From the NCBI RefSeq assembly GCF_963678635.1, contig NC_087066.1, positions 40,509,223-40,573,222 of the forward strand: 64,000 bases of DNA, in the 5' to 3' direction. Positions 1 to 13,181 of the stretch are shown piece after piece (positions within the stretch are counted from its first letter, which is position 1; every line of letters starts with the position of its first letter). The notes beneath the pieces were generated by a model. The model had not been told where the DNA came from and searched no databases. It saw only the letters and a list, made by a program, of their open reading frames with translations. The stretch comes from Symsagittifera roscoffensis. Its lineage: Eukaryota; Xenacoelomorpha; Acoela; Convolutidae. The translations under genes were made by a program, and so were the position numbers.

Positions 1-1029
1 TGTTTTGAATGGCTGCTTTTATCATTAATCCCTTCTTCTTTTTCCTACCAACCCTGATTAGTGGGTGATATGTAACTTGAATTTTTTCTTTTGATGATTG
101 AAATTTGTATCTCTTCTATTTTGTGTTTTGAATGGCTGATTTCATCCTTACTCCCCTCTTCTTTTTCCTCTCAACCATGATTAGTGGGTGGTGTGTACCT
201 TGAATGTTTTCTTTGATGATTGAAAATTGTGTCTATTTTATTTTGTGTTTTGAATGGCTGCTTTTAGCATTAATCCCTTCTTCTTTTTCCTACCAACCCT
301 GATTAGTGGGTGATGTGTAACTTGAATGTTTTCTTTTGATGATTGAATTTGTATCTCTTCTATTTTGTTTTTTGAATGGCTGATTTCATTCTTACTCCCC
401 TCTTCTTTTTCCTCTCAACCCTGATTAGTGGGTGGTGTGTACCTTGAATGTTTTCTTTTGATGATTGAAACTTGTATCTCTTTCATTTTGTGTTTTGAAT
501 GGCTGATTTCATCCTTACTCCCCTCTTCTTTTTCCTCTCAACCCTGATTAGTGGATGGTGTGTACCTTGAATGTTTTCTTTTGATAATTGAAAATTGTAT
601 CTCTTTTTTTCGTGTTTTGAATGGCTGTTTTCATCCTTGATTCACTGTTATTTTTAGTCTCAACCCTGATTAGTGGGTGATTTGTACCTTGAATGTTTTC
701 TTTTGATGATTGAAACTTGTATCTCTTCTATTTTGTGTTTTGAATGGCTGATTTCAGCCTTACTCCCCTCTTTTTTTTTCCTCTCAACCCTGATTAGTGG
801 ATGGTGTGTACCTTGAATGTTTTCTTTTGATAATTGAAAATTGCATCTCTTTTTTCGTGTTTTGAATGGGTGTTTTCATCCTTGATTCACTCTTCTTTTT
901 AGTCTCATCCCTGATTAGTGGGTGATGTGTACCTTGAACGTTTTCTTTTGATGATTGAAATTTGTATCTCTTCTATTTTGTGTTTTGAATGGCTGCTTTT
1001 ATTATTACTCCCTCCTTCTTTTTCCTCTC

Positions 1030-2000
1030 AACCATGATTAGTGGGTGGTGTGTACCTTGAATGTTTTCTTTGATGATTGAAAATTGTGTCTATTTTATTT
1101 TGTGTTTTGAATGGCTGCTTTTAGCATTAATCCCTTCTTCTTTTTCCTACCAACCCTGATTAGTGGGTGATGTGTAACTTGAATGTTTTCTTTTGATGAT
1201 TGAAATTTGTATCTCTTCTATTTTGTGTTTTGAATGGCTGATTTCATCCTTACTCCCCTCTTCTTTTTCCTCTCAACCCTGATTAGTGGGTGGTGTGTAC
1301 CTTGAATGTTTTCTTTTGATGATTGAAACTTGTATCTCTTTCATTTTGTGTTTTGAATGGCTGATTTCATCCTTACTCCCCTCTTCTTTTTCCTCTCAAC
1401 CATGATTAGTGGGTGGTGTGTACCTTGAATGTTTTCTTTGATGATTGAAAATTGTGTCTATTTTATTTTGTGTTTTGAATGGCTGCTTTTAGCATTAATC
1501 CCTTCTTCTTTTTCCTACCAACCCTGATTAGTGGGTGATGTGTAACTTGAATGTTTTCTTTTGATGATTGAAATTTGTATCTCTTCTATTTTGTGTTTTG
1601 AATGGCTGATTTCATCCTTACTCCCCTCTTCTTTTTCCTCTCAACCCTGATTAGTGGGTGGTGTGTACCTTGAATGTTTTCTTTTGATGATTGAAACTTG
1701 TATCTCTTCTATTTTGTGTTTTGAACGGCTGCTTTCATTATTACTCCCTTCTTCTTTTTCCTCTCAACCATGATTAGTGGGTGGTGTGTACCTTCAATGT
1801 TTTCTTTGATGATTGAAAATTGTGTCTATTTTATTTTGTGTTTTGAATGGCTGCTTTTAGCATTAATCCCTTCTTCTTTTTCCTACCAACCCTGATTAGT
1901 GGATGATGTGTAACTTGAATGTTTTTTTTTGATGATTGAAATTTGTATCTCTTCTATTTTGTGTTTTGAATGGCTGATTTCATCCTTACTCCCCTCTTCT
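1030..2000. repeat. Trimer higher-order repeat, 368-bp period
   Basis: A diagnostic unit with CTTTTAGCATTAATCCC and CTACCAACC occurs with its TAGCAT at 1122, 1490 and 1858, exactly 368 bp apart. Each is preceded by a unit with CAACCATGATTAG and ATTGTGTCTATTTTA. An earlier isolated copy lies at 265. This is a local three-monomer tandem. Confidence 0.8.
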
Positions 2001-2340
2001 TTTTCCTCTCAACCCTGATTAGTGGATGGTGTGTACCTTGAATGTTTTCTTTTGATAATTGAAAATTGTATCTCTTTTTTTCGTGTTTTGAATGGCTGTT
2101 TTCATCCTTGATTCACTGTTCTTTTTAGTCTCAACCCTGATTAGTGGGTGATTTGTACCTTGAATGTTTTCTTTTGATGATTGAAACTTGTATCTCTTCT
2201 ATTTTGTGTTTTGAATGGCTGATTTCAGCCTTACTCCCCTCTTCTTTTTCCTCTCAACCCTGATTAGTGGATGGTGTGTACCTTGAATGTTTTCTTTTGA
2301 TAATTGAAAATTGCATCTCTTTTTTCGTGTTTTGAATGGG

Positions 2341-4445
2341 TGCTTTCATCCTTGATTCACTCTTCTTTTTAGTCTCAACCCTGATTAGTGGGTGATGTGT
2401 ACCTTGAACGTTTTCTTTTGATGATTGAAATTTGTATCTCTTCTATTTTGTGTTTTGAATGGCTGCTTTTATTATTACTCCCTTCTTCTTTTTCCTCCCA
2501 ACCCTGAATAGTGGGTGATGTGTACCTTGAATGTTTTCTTTTGATGATCGAAACTTGTATCTCTTTAATTTTGTGTTTTGAATGGCTGCATTCATCATTA
2601 CTCTCCTCTTCTTTTTCCTCCCAACCCTGATTAGTGGGTGGTGTGTACCTTGAATGGTTTTCTTTGATGATTGAAAATTGTGTCTCTTTTATTTTGCGTT
2701 TTGAATGGCTGATTTCATCCTTACTCCCCTCTTCTTTTTCCCCTCAACCCTGATTAGTGGGTGGTGTGTACCTTGAATGTTTTCTTTTGATGATTGAAAC
2801 TTGTATCTCTTTTATTTTGTGTTTTGAATGGCTGCTTTCATCCTTACTCCCCTCTTCTTTTTCCTCTCAACCCTGATTAGTGGGTGGTGTGTACCTTGAA
2901 TGTTTTCTTTTGATGATTGAAACTTGTGTCACTCTTATTTTGTGTTTTGAATGGCTGCTTTCACCATTGCTCCCCTCTTGTTTTTTCTCCCAACCCTGAT
3001 TAGTGTGTGTTGTGTACCTTGAATGTTTTTGTTTGATGATTGAAACATGTATCTTTTTTATTTTGTATTTTGAGTAGCTGCTTTCATCATTACTCTTCTC
3101 TTATTTTTCCTCCAACACCTGCTTAGTGGGTGTGTGTACCTTGAATGTTTTTCTTTGATGATTGAAACTTGTGTCTTTTTTTTTGTGTTTTGAATAGCTG
3201 CTTTCATCATTACACACCTCTTCTTTTTCCTCTCACAACTGATTAGTGGATAGTGCATACCTTGAATGATGTTCTTTGATGATTGAAACTTGTGTCTCTG
3301 TTATTTTGTGTTTTGAATAGCTGCTTTCATCATTACACCCCTTTTTCCTCTCACAACTGATTAGTGGATAGTGCATACCTTGAATGATTTTCTTTTGATA
3401 ATTGAAAATTGTATCTCTTTTTTTTCGTGTTTTGAATGGCTGTTTTCATCCTTGATTCACTCTTCTTTTTAGTCTCAACCCTGATTAGTGGATGATTTGT
3501 ACCTTCAATGTTTTCTTTTGATGATTGAAACTTGTATCTCTTCTATTTTGTGTTTTGAATGGCTGATTTCAGCCTTACTCCCCTCTTCTTTTTCCTCTCA
3601 ACCCTGATTAGTGGATGGTGTGTACCTTGAATGTTTTCTTTTGATAATTGAAAATTGCATCTCTTTTTTCGTGTTTTGAATGGGTGCTTTCATCCTTGAT
3701 TCACTCTTCTTTTTAGTCTCAACCCTGATTAGTGGGTGATGTGTACCTTGAATGTTTTCTTTTGATGATTGAAATTTGTATCTCTTCTATTTTGTGTTTT
3801 GAATGGCTGCTTTTATTATTACTCCCTTCTTCTTTTTCCTCCCAACCCTGAATAGTGGGTGATGTGTACCTTGAATGTTTTCTTTTGATGATCGAAACTT
3901 GTATCTCTTTAATTTTGTGTTTTGAATGGCTGCATTCATCATTACTCTCCTCTTCTTTTTCCTCCCAACCCTGATTAGTGGGTGGTGTGTACCTTGAATG
4001 GTTTTCTTTGATGATTGAAATTTGTGTCTCTTTTATTTTGCGTTTTGAATGGCTGATTTCATCCTTACTCCCCTCTTCTTTTTCCTCTCAACCCTGATTA
4101 GTGGGTGGTGTGTACCTTGAATGTTTTCTTTTGATGATTGAAACTTGTATCTCTTTTATTTTGTGTTTTGAATGGCTGCTTTCATCCTTACTCCCCTCTT
4201 CTTTTTCCTCTCAACCCTGATTAGTGGGTGGTGTGTACCTTGAATGTTTTCTTTTGATGATTGAAACTTGTGTCACTCTTATTTTGTGTTTTGAATGGCT
4301 GCTTTCACCATTGCTCCCCTCTTGTTTTTTCTCCCAACCCTGATTAGTGTGTGTTGTGTACCTTGAATGTTTTTGTTTGATGATTGAAACATGTATCTTT
4401 TTTATTTTGTATTTTGAGTAGCTGCTTTCATCATTACTCTTCTCT
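2341..4445. repeat. 11-monomer duplication, 1344-bp offset
   Basis: The ordered series of variants from about 2341 to 3100 (AGTCTCAACC unit, CCTGAATAGTGGG unit, GGCTGCATTCATC unit, GATGATCGAAAC, CTTGTTTTTTCTCCC unit) recurs from about 3685 to 4445. The GGCTGCATTC unit is at 2581 and 3925, a shift of 1344 bp. Parts of the series occur again at about 5.6-6.4 kb. Confidence 0.75.
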
Positions 4446-4815
4446 TATTTTTCCTCTCAACCCTGATTAGTGGGTGGTGTGTACCTTGAATGTTTTCTTT
4501 TGATGATTGAAACTTGTATCTCTTTTATTTTGTGTTTTGAATGGCTGCTTTCATCCTTACTCCCCTCTTCTTTTTCCTCTCAACCCTGATTAGTGGGTGG
4601 TGTGTACCTTGAATGTTTTCTTTTGATGATTGAAACTTGTGTCACTCTTATTTTGTGTTTTGAATGGCTGCTTTCACCATTGCTCCCCTCTTGTTTTTTC
4701 TCCCAACCCTGATTAGTGTGTGTTGTGTACCTTGAATGTTTTTGTTTGATGATTGAAACATGTATCTTTTTTATTTTGTATTTTGAGTAGCTGCTTTCAT
4801 CATTACTCTTCTCTT
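4080..4815. repeat. Trimer duplication, 369-bp offset
   Basis: The three-unit block ending in CATTGCTCCCCTCTTG, GTGTGTTGTGTACC and TTTTGAGTAGCTGC is present twice back to back. The TTGCTCCCCT element is at 4311 and 4680, exactly 369 bp (three monomers) apart. Confidence 0.8.
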
Positions 4816-6399
4816 ATTTTTCCTCCAACACCTGCTTAGTGGGTGTGTGTACCTTGAATGTTTTTCTTTGATGATTGAAACTTGTGTCTCTTTTATTTTG
4901 TGTTTTGAATAGCTGCTTTCATCATTACACCGCTCTTCTTTTTCCTCTCACAACTGAATAGTGGATAGTGCATACCTTGAATGATTTTCTTTGATGATTG
5001 AAACTTGTGTCTCTTTTATTTTGTGTTTTGAATAGCTGCTTTCATCATTACACCCCTCTTCTTTTTCCTCTCACAACTGATTAGTGGATAGTGCATACCT
5101 TGAATGATTTTCTTTTGATAATTGAAAATTGCATCTCTTTTTTCGTGTTTTGAATGGGTGCTTTCATCCTTGATTCACTCTTTGTTTTAGTCTCAACCCT
5201 GATTAGTGGGTGATGTGTACCTTGAAGGTTTTCTTTTGATGATTGAAATTTGTATCTCTTCTATTTTGTGTTTTGAATGGCTGCTTTTATTATTACTCCC
5301 TTCTTCTTTTTCCTCCCAACCCTGAATAGTGGGTGATGTGTACCTTGAATGTTTTCTTTTGATGATCGAAACTTGTATCTCTTTAATTTTGTGTTTTGAA
5401 TGGCTGCTTTCATCATTACTCTTCTCTTATTTTTCCTCCAACACCTGCTTAGTGGGTGTGTGTACCTTGAATGTTTTTCTTTGATGATTGAAACTTGTGT
5501 CTCTTTTATTTTGTGTTTTGAATAGCTGCTTTCATCATTACACCCCTCTTCTTTTTCCTCTCACAACTGATTAGTGGATAGTGCATACCTTGAATGATTT
5601 TCTTTTGATAATTGAAAATTGCATCTCTTTTTTCGTGTTTTGAATGGGTGCTTTCATCCTTGATTCACTCTTCTTTTTAGTCTCAACCCTGATTAGTGGG
5701 TGATGTGTACCTTGAATGTTTTCTTTTGATGATTGAAATTTGTATCTCTTCTATTTTGTGTTTTGAATGGCTGCTTTTATGATTACTCCCTTCTTCCTTT
5801 TCCTCCCAACCCTGAATAGTGGGTGATGTGTACCTTGAATGTTTTCTTTTGATGATCGAAACTTGTATCTCTTTAATTTTGTGTTTTGAATGGCTGCATT
5901 CATCATTACTCTCCTCTTCTTTTTCCTCCCAACCCTGATTAGTGGGTGGTGTGTACCTTGAATGGTTTTCTTTGATGATTGAAAATTGTGTCTTTTTTAT
6001 TTTGCGTTTTGAATGGCTGATTTCATCCTTACTCCCCTCTTTTTTCCCCTCAACCCTGATTAGTGGGTGGTGTGTACCTTGAATGTTTTCTTTTGATGAT
6101 TGAAACTTGTATCTCTTTTATTTTGTGTTTTGAATGGCTGCTTTCATCCTTACTCCCCTCTTCTTTTTCCTCTCAACCCTGATTAGTGGGTGGTGTGTAC
6201 CTTGAATGTTTTCTTTTGATGATTGAAACTTGTGTCACTCTTATTTTGTGTTTTGAATGGCTGCTTTCACCATTGCTCCCCTCTTGTTTTTTCTCCCAAC
6301 CCTGATTAGTGTGTGTTGTGTACCTTGAATGTTTTTGTTTGATGATTGAAACATGTATCTTTTTTATTTTGTATTTTGAGTAGCTGCTTTCATCATTAC

Positions 6400-9300
6400 T
6401 CTTCTCTTATTTTTCCTCCAACACCTGCTCAGTGGGTGTGTGTACCTTGAATATTTTTCTTTGATGATTGAAACTTGTGTCTCTTTTATTTTGTGTTTTG
6501 AATAGCTGCTTTCATCATTACACCCCTCTTCTTTTTCCTCTCACAACTGATTAGTGGATAGTGCATACCTTGAATGATTTTCTTTGATGATTGAAACTTG
6601 CGTCTCTTTTATTTTTTGTTTTGAATAGCTGCTTTCGTCATTACTCTCTTCTTTTTCCTCCCTACCCTGATTAGTGGGTGCTGTGTACCTTGAATGTTTT
6701 TCTTTGATGATTGAAACATGTGTCTTTTTTATTTTGTGTTTTGAGTAGCTGTTTTCATCATTACTCACCTCTTTTTTATCCTCCCCCACCTGATTATTGG
6801 GTGGTGTGTACCTTGAATGTTTTTCTTTGATGATTGAAACTTGTGTATCTTTTACTTTGTGTTTTGAATACTTGCTTTCATCATTACTCCGCTCTTCTTT
6901 TTCCTCCCTCACCGGATAAAAGGGTGGTGTGTACCTTGAATGTTTTTCTTTGATGATTGAAACTTGTTTCTCTTATATTTTGTGTTTTGAATAGCTGCTT
7001 TCATCATTACTCCCCTCTTTTTTTCCTCGCAACCCTGATTAGTAGGTGGTGTGTACCCTGAATGTTTTTCTTTGAATATTGAAACTTGTGTCACTCTTCT
7101 TTTGTGTTTTGAATGGCTGCTTTCATCATTACTCCTTTTTTATTTTTCCTATCAACCCTGATTAGTGGGTGGTGTGTACATTGAATGTTTTTCTTTGATG
7201 ATTGAAACATGTGTCTTTTTTATTTTCGGTTTTGAATGGCTGCTTTCATCATTACTCCCATCTTCTTTTCCTCACAACCCTGATTAGTGGGTGGTGTGTA
7301 CCCTGAATGTTTTTCTTTGAAGATTGAAACTTGTGTCACCCTTATTTTGTGTTTGAATGACTGCTTTCATCATTACTCCCCTCTTCTTTTTCCCTCCCAA
7401 CCATGGTTAGTGGGTGGTGTGTACCTTGAATGTTTTTCTTTGATGATTGAAACTTGTGTCACTCTTATTTCGTATTTTGAATAGCTGCTTTCATCATTAC
7501 TCCCCTCTTCTTTTTCCCTCCCAACCATGGTTAGTGGGTGGTGTGTACCTTGAATGTTTTTCTTTGATGATTGAAACTTGTTTCTCTTTTATTTTGTGCT
7601 TCGAATGGCTGCTTTCATCATTACTCCCCTATTCGTTTTCCTACCAACCCTGATTAGTGGGTGGTGTGTATCTTGAATGTTTTTCTTTGATGATTGAAAC
7701 TTGTGCCACACTTAATTCGTGTTTTGAATAGCTGCTTTCATCATTACTCCCTTCTTTTTTTCCTCGCAACCCTGATTAGTAGGTGGTGTGTAACCTGAAT
7801 GTTTTTCTTTGATGATTGAAATTTGTTTCTCTTATATTTTGTGTTTTGAATGGCTGCTTTCATCATTACTCCCCTCTTCTTTTTCCTCCCAACCCTGATT
7901 AGTGGGTGGTGTGTTTCTTGAATGTTTTTCTTTGATGATTGAAACTTGTGTCTCTTTTCTTTTGTGTTTTGAATAGCTGCTTACATCATTAGTCCCCTCT
8001 TTTTTTTCGTCGCCACCCTGATTAGTAGGTGGTGTGTACCCTAAAAGTTTTTCTTTGAAGGATGAAACTAGTGTCACTCGTATTTTGTGTTTTGAATGGC
8101 TGCTTAATCATTACTCCCCTCTTCTTTTTCCTCCCAACCCTGATTAGTGGGTGGTGTGTATCTTGAAAGTTTTTCTTTGATGATTGAAATTTGTGTCACT
8201 CTTATTTCGTGTTTTGGATAGCTGCTTTCATCATTACTCCCCTCTTTTTTCCTCGCAACCCTGATTAGTAGGTGGTGTGTACCCTGAATGTTTTTCTTTG
8301 AAGATTGAAACTTGTGTCACTCTTAATTTGTGTTTTGAATGGCTATTTTCATCATTACTCCCCCTCTTCTTTTTCCTCCCTACCCTGACTATTGGGTGCT
8401 GTGTACCTTGAATGTTTTTCTTTGATGATTGAAACTTTTGTCTCTTTTCTTTTGTGTTTTTAGTAGCTGCTTTCATCATTACTCCCCTCTTCTTTTTCCT
8501 CCAACACCTGCTTAGTGGGTGTGTGTACCTTGAAAGTTTTTCTTCGATGATTGAAACTTCTGTCTCTTTTATTTTGTGTTTCGAATAGCTGCTTTCATCA
8601 TTAATCCCCTCTTCTTTATCCTCCCACACCTGATTATTGGGTGGTGTGTACCTTGAATGTTTTTCTTTGATGATTGAAACTTGTGTATCTTTTACTTTGT
8701 GTTTTGAATACTTGCTTTCATCATTACTCCCCTCTTCTTTTTCCTCCCTCACCGGATAAAAGGGTGGTGTGTACCTTGAATGTTTTTCTTTGATGATTGA
8801 AACTTGTTCTTGTTATATTTTGTGTTTTGAATGGCTGCTTTCATCATTTCTCCCCTCTTCTTTTTCCTCCCAACCCTGATTATTGGGTGGTGTGTATCTT
8901 GAATGTTTTTCTTTGATGATTGAAACTTGTGTCACCCTTATTTCGTGTTTTGAATAGCTGCTTTCATCATTACTCCCCTCTTTTTTCTCCTCTCAATAGC
9001 TGCTTTCATCAGTACTTCCCTCTTGTTTTTCCTGTCAACCTTGATTAGTGGGTGGAGCGTACATTGAACGTTTTTCTTTGATGATTGAAACTTGCGTCTC
9101 TTTTATTTTGTGTTTTGAATGGCTGCTTCCATCATTACTCCACTCTTTTTTCTCCTCTCAATAGCTGCTTTCATCAGTACTTCCCTCTTCTTTTTCCTGT
9201 CAACCTTGATTAGTGGTTGGAGAACGTTTTTCTTTGATAAATGAAACGTGTGTCACTCTTATTTTGTGTTTCAAAAAGCTGCTATCATCAGTACTCCCCT

Positions 9301-9650
9301 CTTCTTTCTCCTCGCAACCCTGATTAGTGGCTGGTGTGTATCTTGATTGTTTTTTTGATGATTGAAACTTGAATCTCTTTTATTTTGTGTTTTGAATGGC
9401 TGCTTTCATCATTACTCCCCCCGTTTTTTTCCTCCCAACCCTGATTAGTGGGTGGTGTGTACCTTGAATGTTTACCTTTGATGATTAAAACTTGTATCTC
9501 TTTTTTTTGTGTTTTGAATGGCTGCTTTCATCCTTAGTCCCCTCTTATTCTTCCTCCCAACCCTGATTAGTGGGTGGTGTGTACCTTGAATGTTTTTTTG
9601 CTGATTGAACCTAATGTCTCTTTTCTTTTGTGTTTTGAATGGCTGCTTTC
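6400..9650. repeat. Subfamily zone B of the satellite
   Basis: Units switch to TTTTTCTTTGATG and often have CCTCGCAACCCTGATTAGTAGGTGG or CTCACCGGATAAAAGGGTGG (the latter near 6905 and 8750, and again much later near 48.15, 51.48 and 53.20 kb). The minus-strand 41-codon frame is now open through most units because the stop-creating variants of zone A are missing. The zone ends in a disturbed stretch with two truncated 42-bp monomers near 8.95 and 9.12 kb. Borders are approximate. Confidence 0.7.
8952..9272. repeat. Two truncated 42-bp monomers, themselves duplicated
   Basis: The spacing between successive AATAGCTGC or AATGGCTGC landmarks is 42 bp at 8952-8994, then 123 bp, then 42 bp again at 9117-9159. 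Both short units break at the same place (TTTTTTCTCCTCTCAATAGC), so a deleted monomer plus a full monomer (165 bp) was duplicated after the deletion. The following unit is about 113 bp, having lost the GTGTACCTTG region. Confidence 0.8.
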
Positions 9651-9652
9651 AT

Positions 9653-11392
9653 CGTTACTCTCCTCTTCTTTTTCCTCCCAACCCTGATTAGTGGGTGGTG
9701 TGTACCTTGAATTTTTTTCTTTGATGATTGAAAATTTTGTCTCTTTTATTTTGTGTTTTGAATGGCTGCTTCCATCATTATTCCCCTCTTCTTTTTTCTT
9801 CTAACCCTGATTAGTGGGTGGTGTGTATCTTGAATGTTTTTCTTTGATGATTGAAACTTGTGTCACTCTTATTTCGTGTTTTGAATAGCTGCTTTCATCA
9901 TTACTCCCTCTATTTTTCCTCGCAACCCTGATTAGTGGCTGATGTGTACCTTGAATGTTTTTCTTTGATGATTGAAACTTGTGTCGCATTTATTTTGCGT
10001 TTTGAATGGCTGCTTTCATCAAAACTCCCCTCTTCTTTTTGCTTCCACGCCTGATTAGTGGGTGGTGTGTACCTTGAATGTTTTTTTGATGATTGAACCT
10101 AATGTCTCTTTTATTTTGTGTTTTGAATGGCTGCTTTCATCATTACTCCCCTCTTCTTTTTCCTCCCAACCCTGATTAGTGTGTGGTATGTACCTTGAAT
10201 GTTTTTCTACGATGATTGAAACTTGTGTCTCTTTCATTTTGTGTTTTGAATGGCTGCTTCCATCGTTAATCCCCTCTTCTTTTTTCTTCCAACCCTGATT
10301 AGTGGGTGGTGTGTCCCTTGAAAGTTTTTGTTTGATGATTGAAACTTGGGTCTCTTTTATTTTGTGTTTTGAATAGCTGCTTTCATCGTTACTCTCCTCT
10401 TCTTTTTCCTCCCACACCTGATTAGTAGATGGTGTGTACCTTGAATGTTTTTCTTTGATGATATAAACTTGTATCTCTCTAGTTTTGTGTTTTTAATAGC
10501 TGCTTTCATCGTTACTCTCCTCCTCTTCTTCCTCCCAACCCTGATTAGTGGGTGATGTGTACCTTGAATATTTTTCTTTGAAGATTGAAACTTGTGTCAC
10601 TCTTATTTTGTGTTTTGAATGGCTACTTTCATCATTACTCTCCTCTTCTTTTTCCTCCCAACCCTGATTAGTGGGTGGTGTGTACCTTGAATTTTTTTCT
10701 TTGATGATTGAAAATTTTGTCTCTTTTATTTTGTGTTTTGAATGGCTGCTTCCATCATTATTCCCCTCTTCTTTTTTCTTCTAACCCTGATTAGTGGGTG
10801 GTGTGTATCTTGAATGTTTTTCTTTGATGATTGAAACTTGTGTCACTCTTATTTCGTGTTTTGAATAGCTGCTTTCATCATTACTCCCTCTATTTTTCCT
10901 CGCAACCCTGATTAGTGGCTGATGTGTACCTTGAATGTTTTTCTTTGATGATTGAAACTTGTGTCGCATTTATTTTGCGTTTTGAATGGCTGCTTTCATC
11001 AAAACTCCCCTCTTCTTTTTGCTTCCACGCCTGATTAGTGGGTGGTGTGTACCTTGAATGTTTTTTTGATGATTGAACCTAATGTCTCTTTTATTTTGTG
11101 TTTTGAATGGCTGCTTTCATCATTACTCCCCTCTTCTTTTTCCTCCCAACCCTGATTAGTGTGTGGTATGTACCTTGAATGTTTTTCTACGATGATTGAA
11201 ACTTGTGTCTCTTTCATTTTGTGTTTTGAATGGCTGCTTCCATCGTTAATCCCCTCTTCTTTTTTCTTCCAACCCTGATTAGTGGGTGGTGTGTCCCTTG
11301 AAAGTTTTTGTTTGATGATTGAAACTTGGGTCTCTTTTATTTTGTGTTTTGAATAGCTGCTTTCATCGTTACTCTCCTCTTCTTTTTCCTCC
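9653..11392. repeat. 8-monomer duplication, 980-bp offset
   Basis: About 760 bp from 9653 to 10412 is repeated with apparent near-identity from 10633 to 11392. For example, the unit with GAATTTTTTTC and GAAAATTTTGTC starts TTGATGATTG at 9721 and 10701. Translated minus-strand frames at 9801-9989 and 10781-10969 are identical. After 11392 the second copy has one extra monomer, and the match then resumes at an offset of about 1102 bp. Confidence 0.9.
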
Positions 11393-11834
11393 CAAACCTG
11401 ATTAGTGGGTGGTGTGTACCTTGAATATTTTTCTATGATGATTGAAACTTGGGTCTCTTTTATTTTGTGTTTTGAATAGCTGCTTTCATCGTTACTCTCC
11501 TCTTCTTTTTCCTCCCACACCTGATTAGTAGATGGTGTGTACCTTGAATGTTTTTCTTTGATGATATAAACTTGTATCTCTCTAATTTTGTGTTTTGAAT
11601 AGCTGCTTTCATCGTTACTCTCCTCTTCTTCTTCCTCCCAACCCTGATTAGTGGGTGGTGTGTACCTTGAATGTTTTTCTTTGATGATTGAAAATTGTGT
11701 CTCTTTTGTTTTGTGTTTTGAATGGCTGCTTCCATCGTTATTCCCCTCTTCTTTTTTCTTCCAACCCTGATTAGTGGGTGGTGTGTCCCTTGAAAGTTTT
11801 TGTTTGATGATTGAAACTCGTGTCTCTTTAGTTT

Positions 11835-12300
11835 TGTGTTTCTATGATGATTGAAACTTGGGTATCTTTTATTTTGTGTTTTGAATAGCTGCTTTCATCG
11901 TTACTCTCCTCTTCTTTTTCCTCCCACACCTGATTAGTAGATGGTGTGTACCTTGAATGTTTTTCTTTGATGATATAAACTTGAATCTCTCTAATTTTGT
12001 GTTTTGAATAGCTGCTTTCATCGTTACTCTCCTCTTCTTCTTCCTCCCAACCCTGATTAGTGGGTGGTGTGTACCTTGAATGTTTTTCTTTGATGATTGA
12101 AAATTGTGTCTCTTTTTTTTCCTCCCAAACCTGATTAGTGGGTGGTGTGTACCTTGAATTGAAACTTGGGTCTCTCTTATTTTGTGTTTTGAATAGCTGC
12201 TTTCATCGTTACTCTCCTCTTCTTTTTCCTCCCACACCTGATTAGTAGATGGTGTGTACCTTGAATGTTTTTCTTTGATGATATTGAAACTTGGGTCTCT
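11835..12300. repeat. Cluster of out-of-register monomer junctions
   Basis: Three abnormal joints lie within about 470 bp. Near 11841, GTGTTT passes directly into CTATGATGATTG, losing most of a unit. Near 12120, the T-run after GTCTC is fused to CCTCCCAAACC, losing about 45 bp. Near 12160, CCTTGAAT is fused to TGAAACTTGGG, losing about 18 bp. A chimeric GATGATATTGAAAC follows near 12283. T-runs and short shared words sit at the joints, as expected for microhomology or slippage. Confidence 0.75.
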
Positions 12301-13181
12301 TTTATTTTGTGTTTTGAATAGCTGCTTTCATCGTTACTCTCCTCTTCTTTTTCCTCCCACACCTGGTTAGTAGATGGTGTGTACCTTAAATGTTTTTCTT
12401 TGATGATATAAAATTGTATCTATCTAATTTTGTGTTTTGAATAGCTGCTTTCATCGTTACTCTCCTCTTCTTCTTCCTCCCAACCCTGATTAGTGGGTGG
12501 TGTGTACCTTGAATGTTTTTCTTTGATGACTGAAAATTGTGTCTCTTTTATTTTGTGCTTTGAATGGCTGCTTCCATCGTTATTCCCCTCTTCTTTTTTC
12601 TTCCAACCCTGATTAGTGGGTGGTGTGTCCCTTGAAAGTTTTTGTTTGATGATTGAAACTCGTGTCTCTTTAGTTTTGTGTTTTGAATGGCTGCTTTCAT
12701 CATTAATCCGCTGTTCTTTTTCCGCCCAACCCTGATTAGTGGGTGGTGTGTACCTTGAATATTTTTCTTTGAAGATTGAAACTTGTGTCACTCTTATTTT
12801 GTGTTTTGAATGGCTACTTTCATCATTACTCCCCTCTTCTTTTTCCTCCCAAACCTGATTAGTGGGCGGTGTGTACCTTGAACATTTTTCTATGATGATT
12901 GAAACTTGGGTCTCTTTTATTTTGTGTTTTGAATAGCTGCTTTCATCGTTACTCTCCTCTTCTTTTTCCTCCCTAACTCGATTAGTGGGTGGTGTATACC
13001 TTGAATATTTTTCTATGATGATTGAAACTTGGGTCTGTTTTATTTTGTGTTTTGAATGGCTACTTTAATCATTACTCCCCTCTTCTTTTTCCTCCCAACC
13101 CTGATTAGTTGGTGGTGTGTACCTTGAATGTTTTTCTTTGATGATTGAAACTTGTGTCACTCTTATTTTGTGTTTTGAATA

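Larger units (their letters stand above)
1..6400. repeat. Subfamily zone A of the satellite
   Basis: Monomers here are recognised by TTTTCTTTTGATGATTG (where most of the array has TTTTTCTTTGATG), GCTGATTTCATCC, and CCTCTCAACC in place of CCTCCCAACC. A distinctive subtype carries TTGATTCACTC followed by TTTTTAGTCTC, for example near 631, 881, 2102, 2351, 3695, 5169 and 5659. The CTCTCAACC, TAGTCTCAACC, CTACCAACC and CTCACAACTG variants each place a stop codon in the minus-strand 41-codon frame. That is why almost no long open frame exists in this zone. The transition to zone B is gradual, with mixed units from about 3.1 kb. Confidence 0.8.

Noticed and set aside
7287-7653. Plus-strand hydrophobic frames (for example 7287-7484 and 7447-7653) as membrane peptides
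   Set aside because: They arise only where the CCTGATTAG stop is changed to CATGGTTAG or similar in one or two units, so they are short antisense readings of the satellite.
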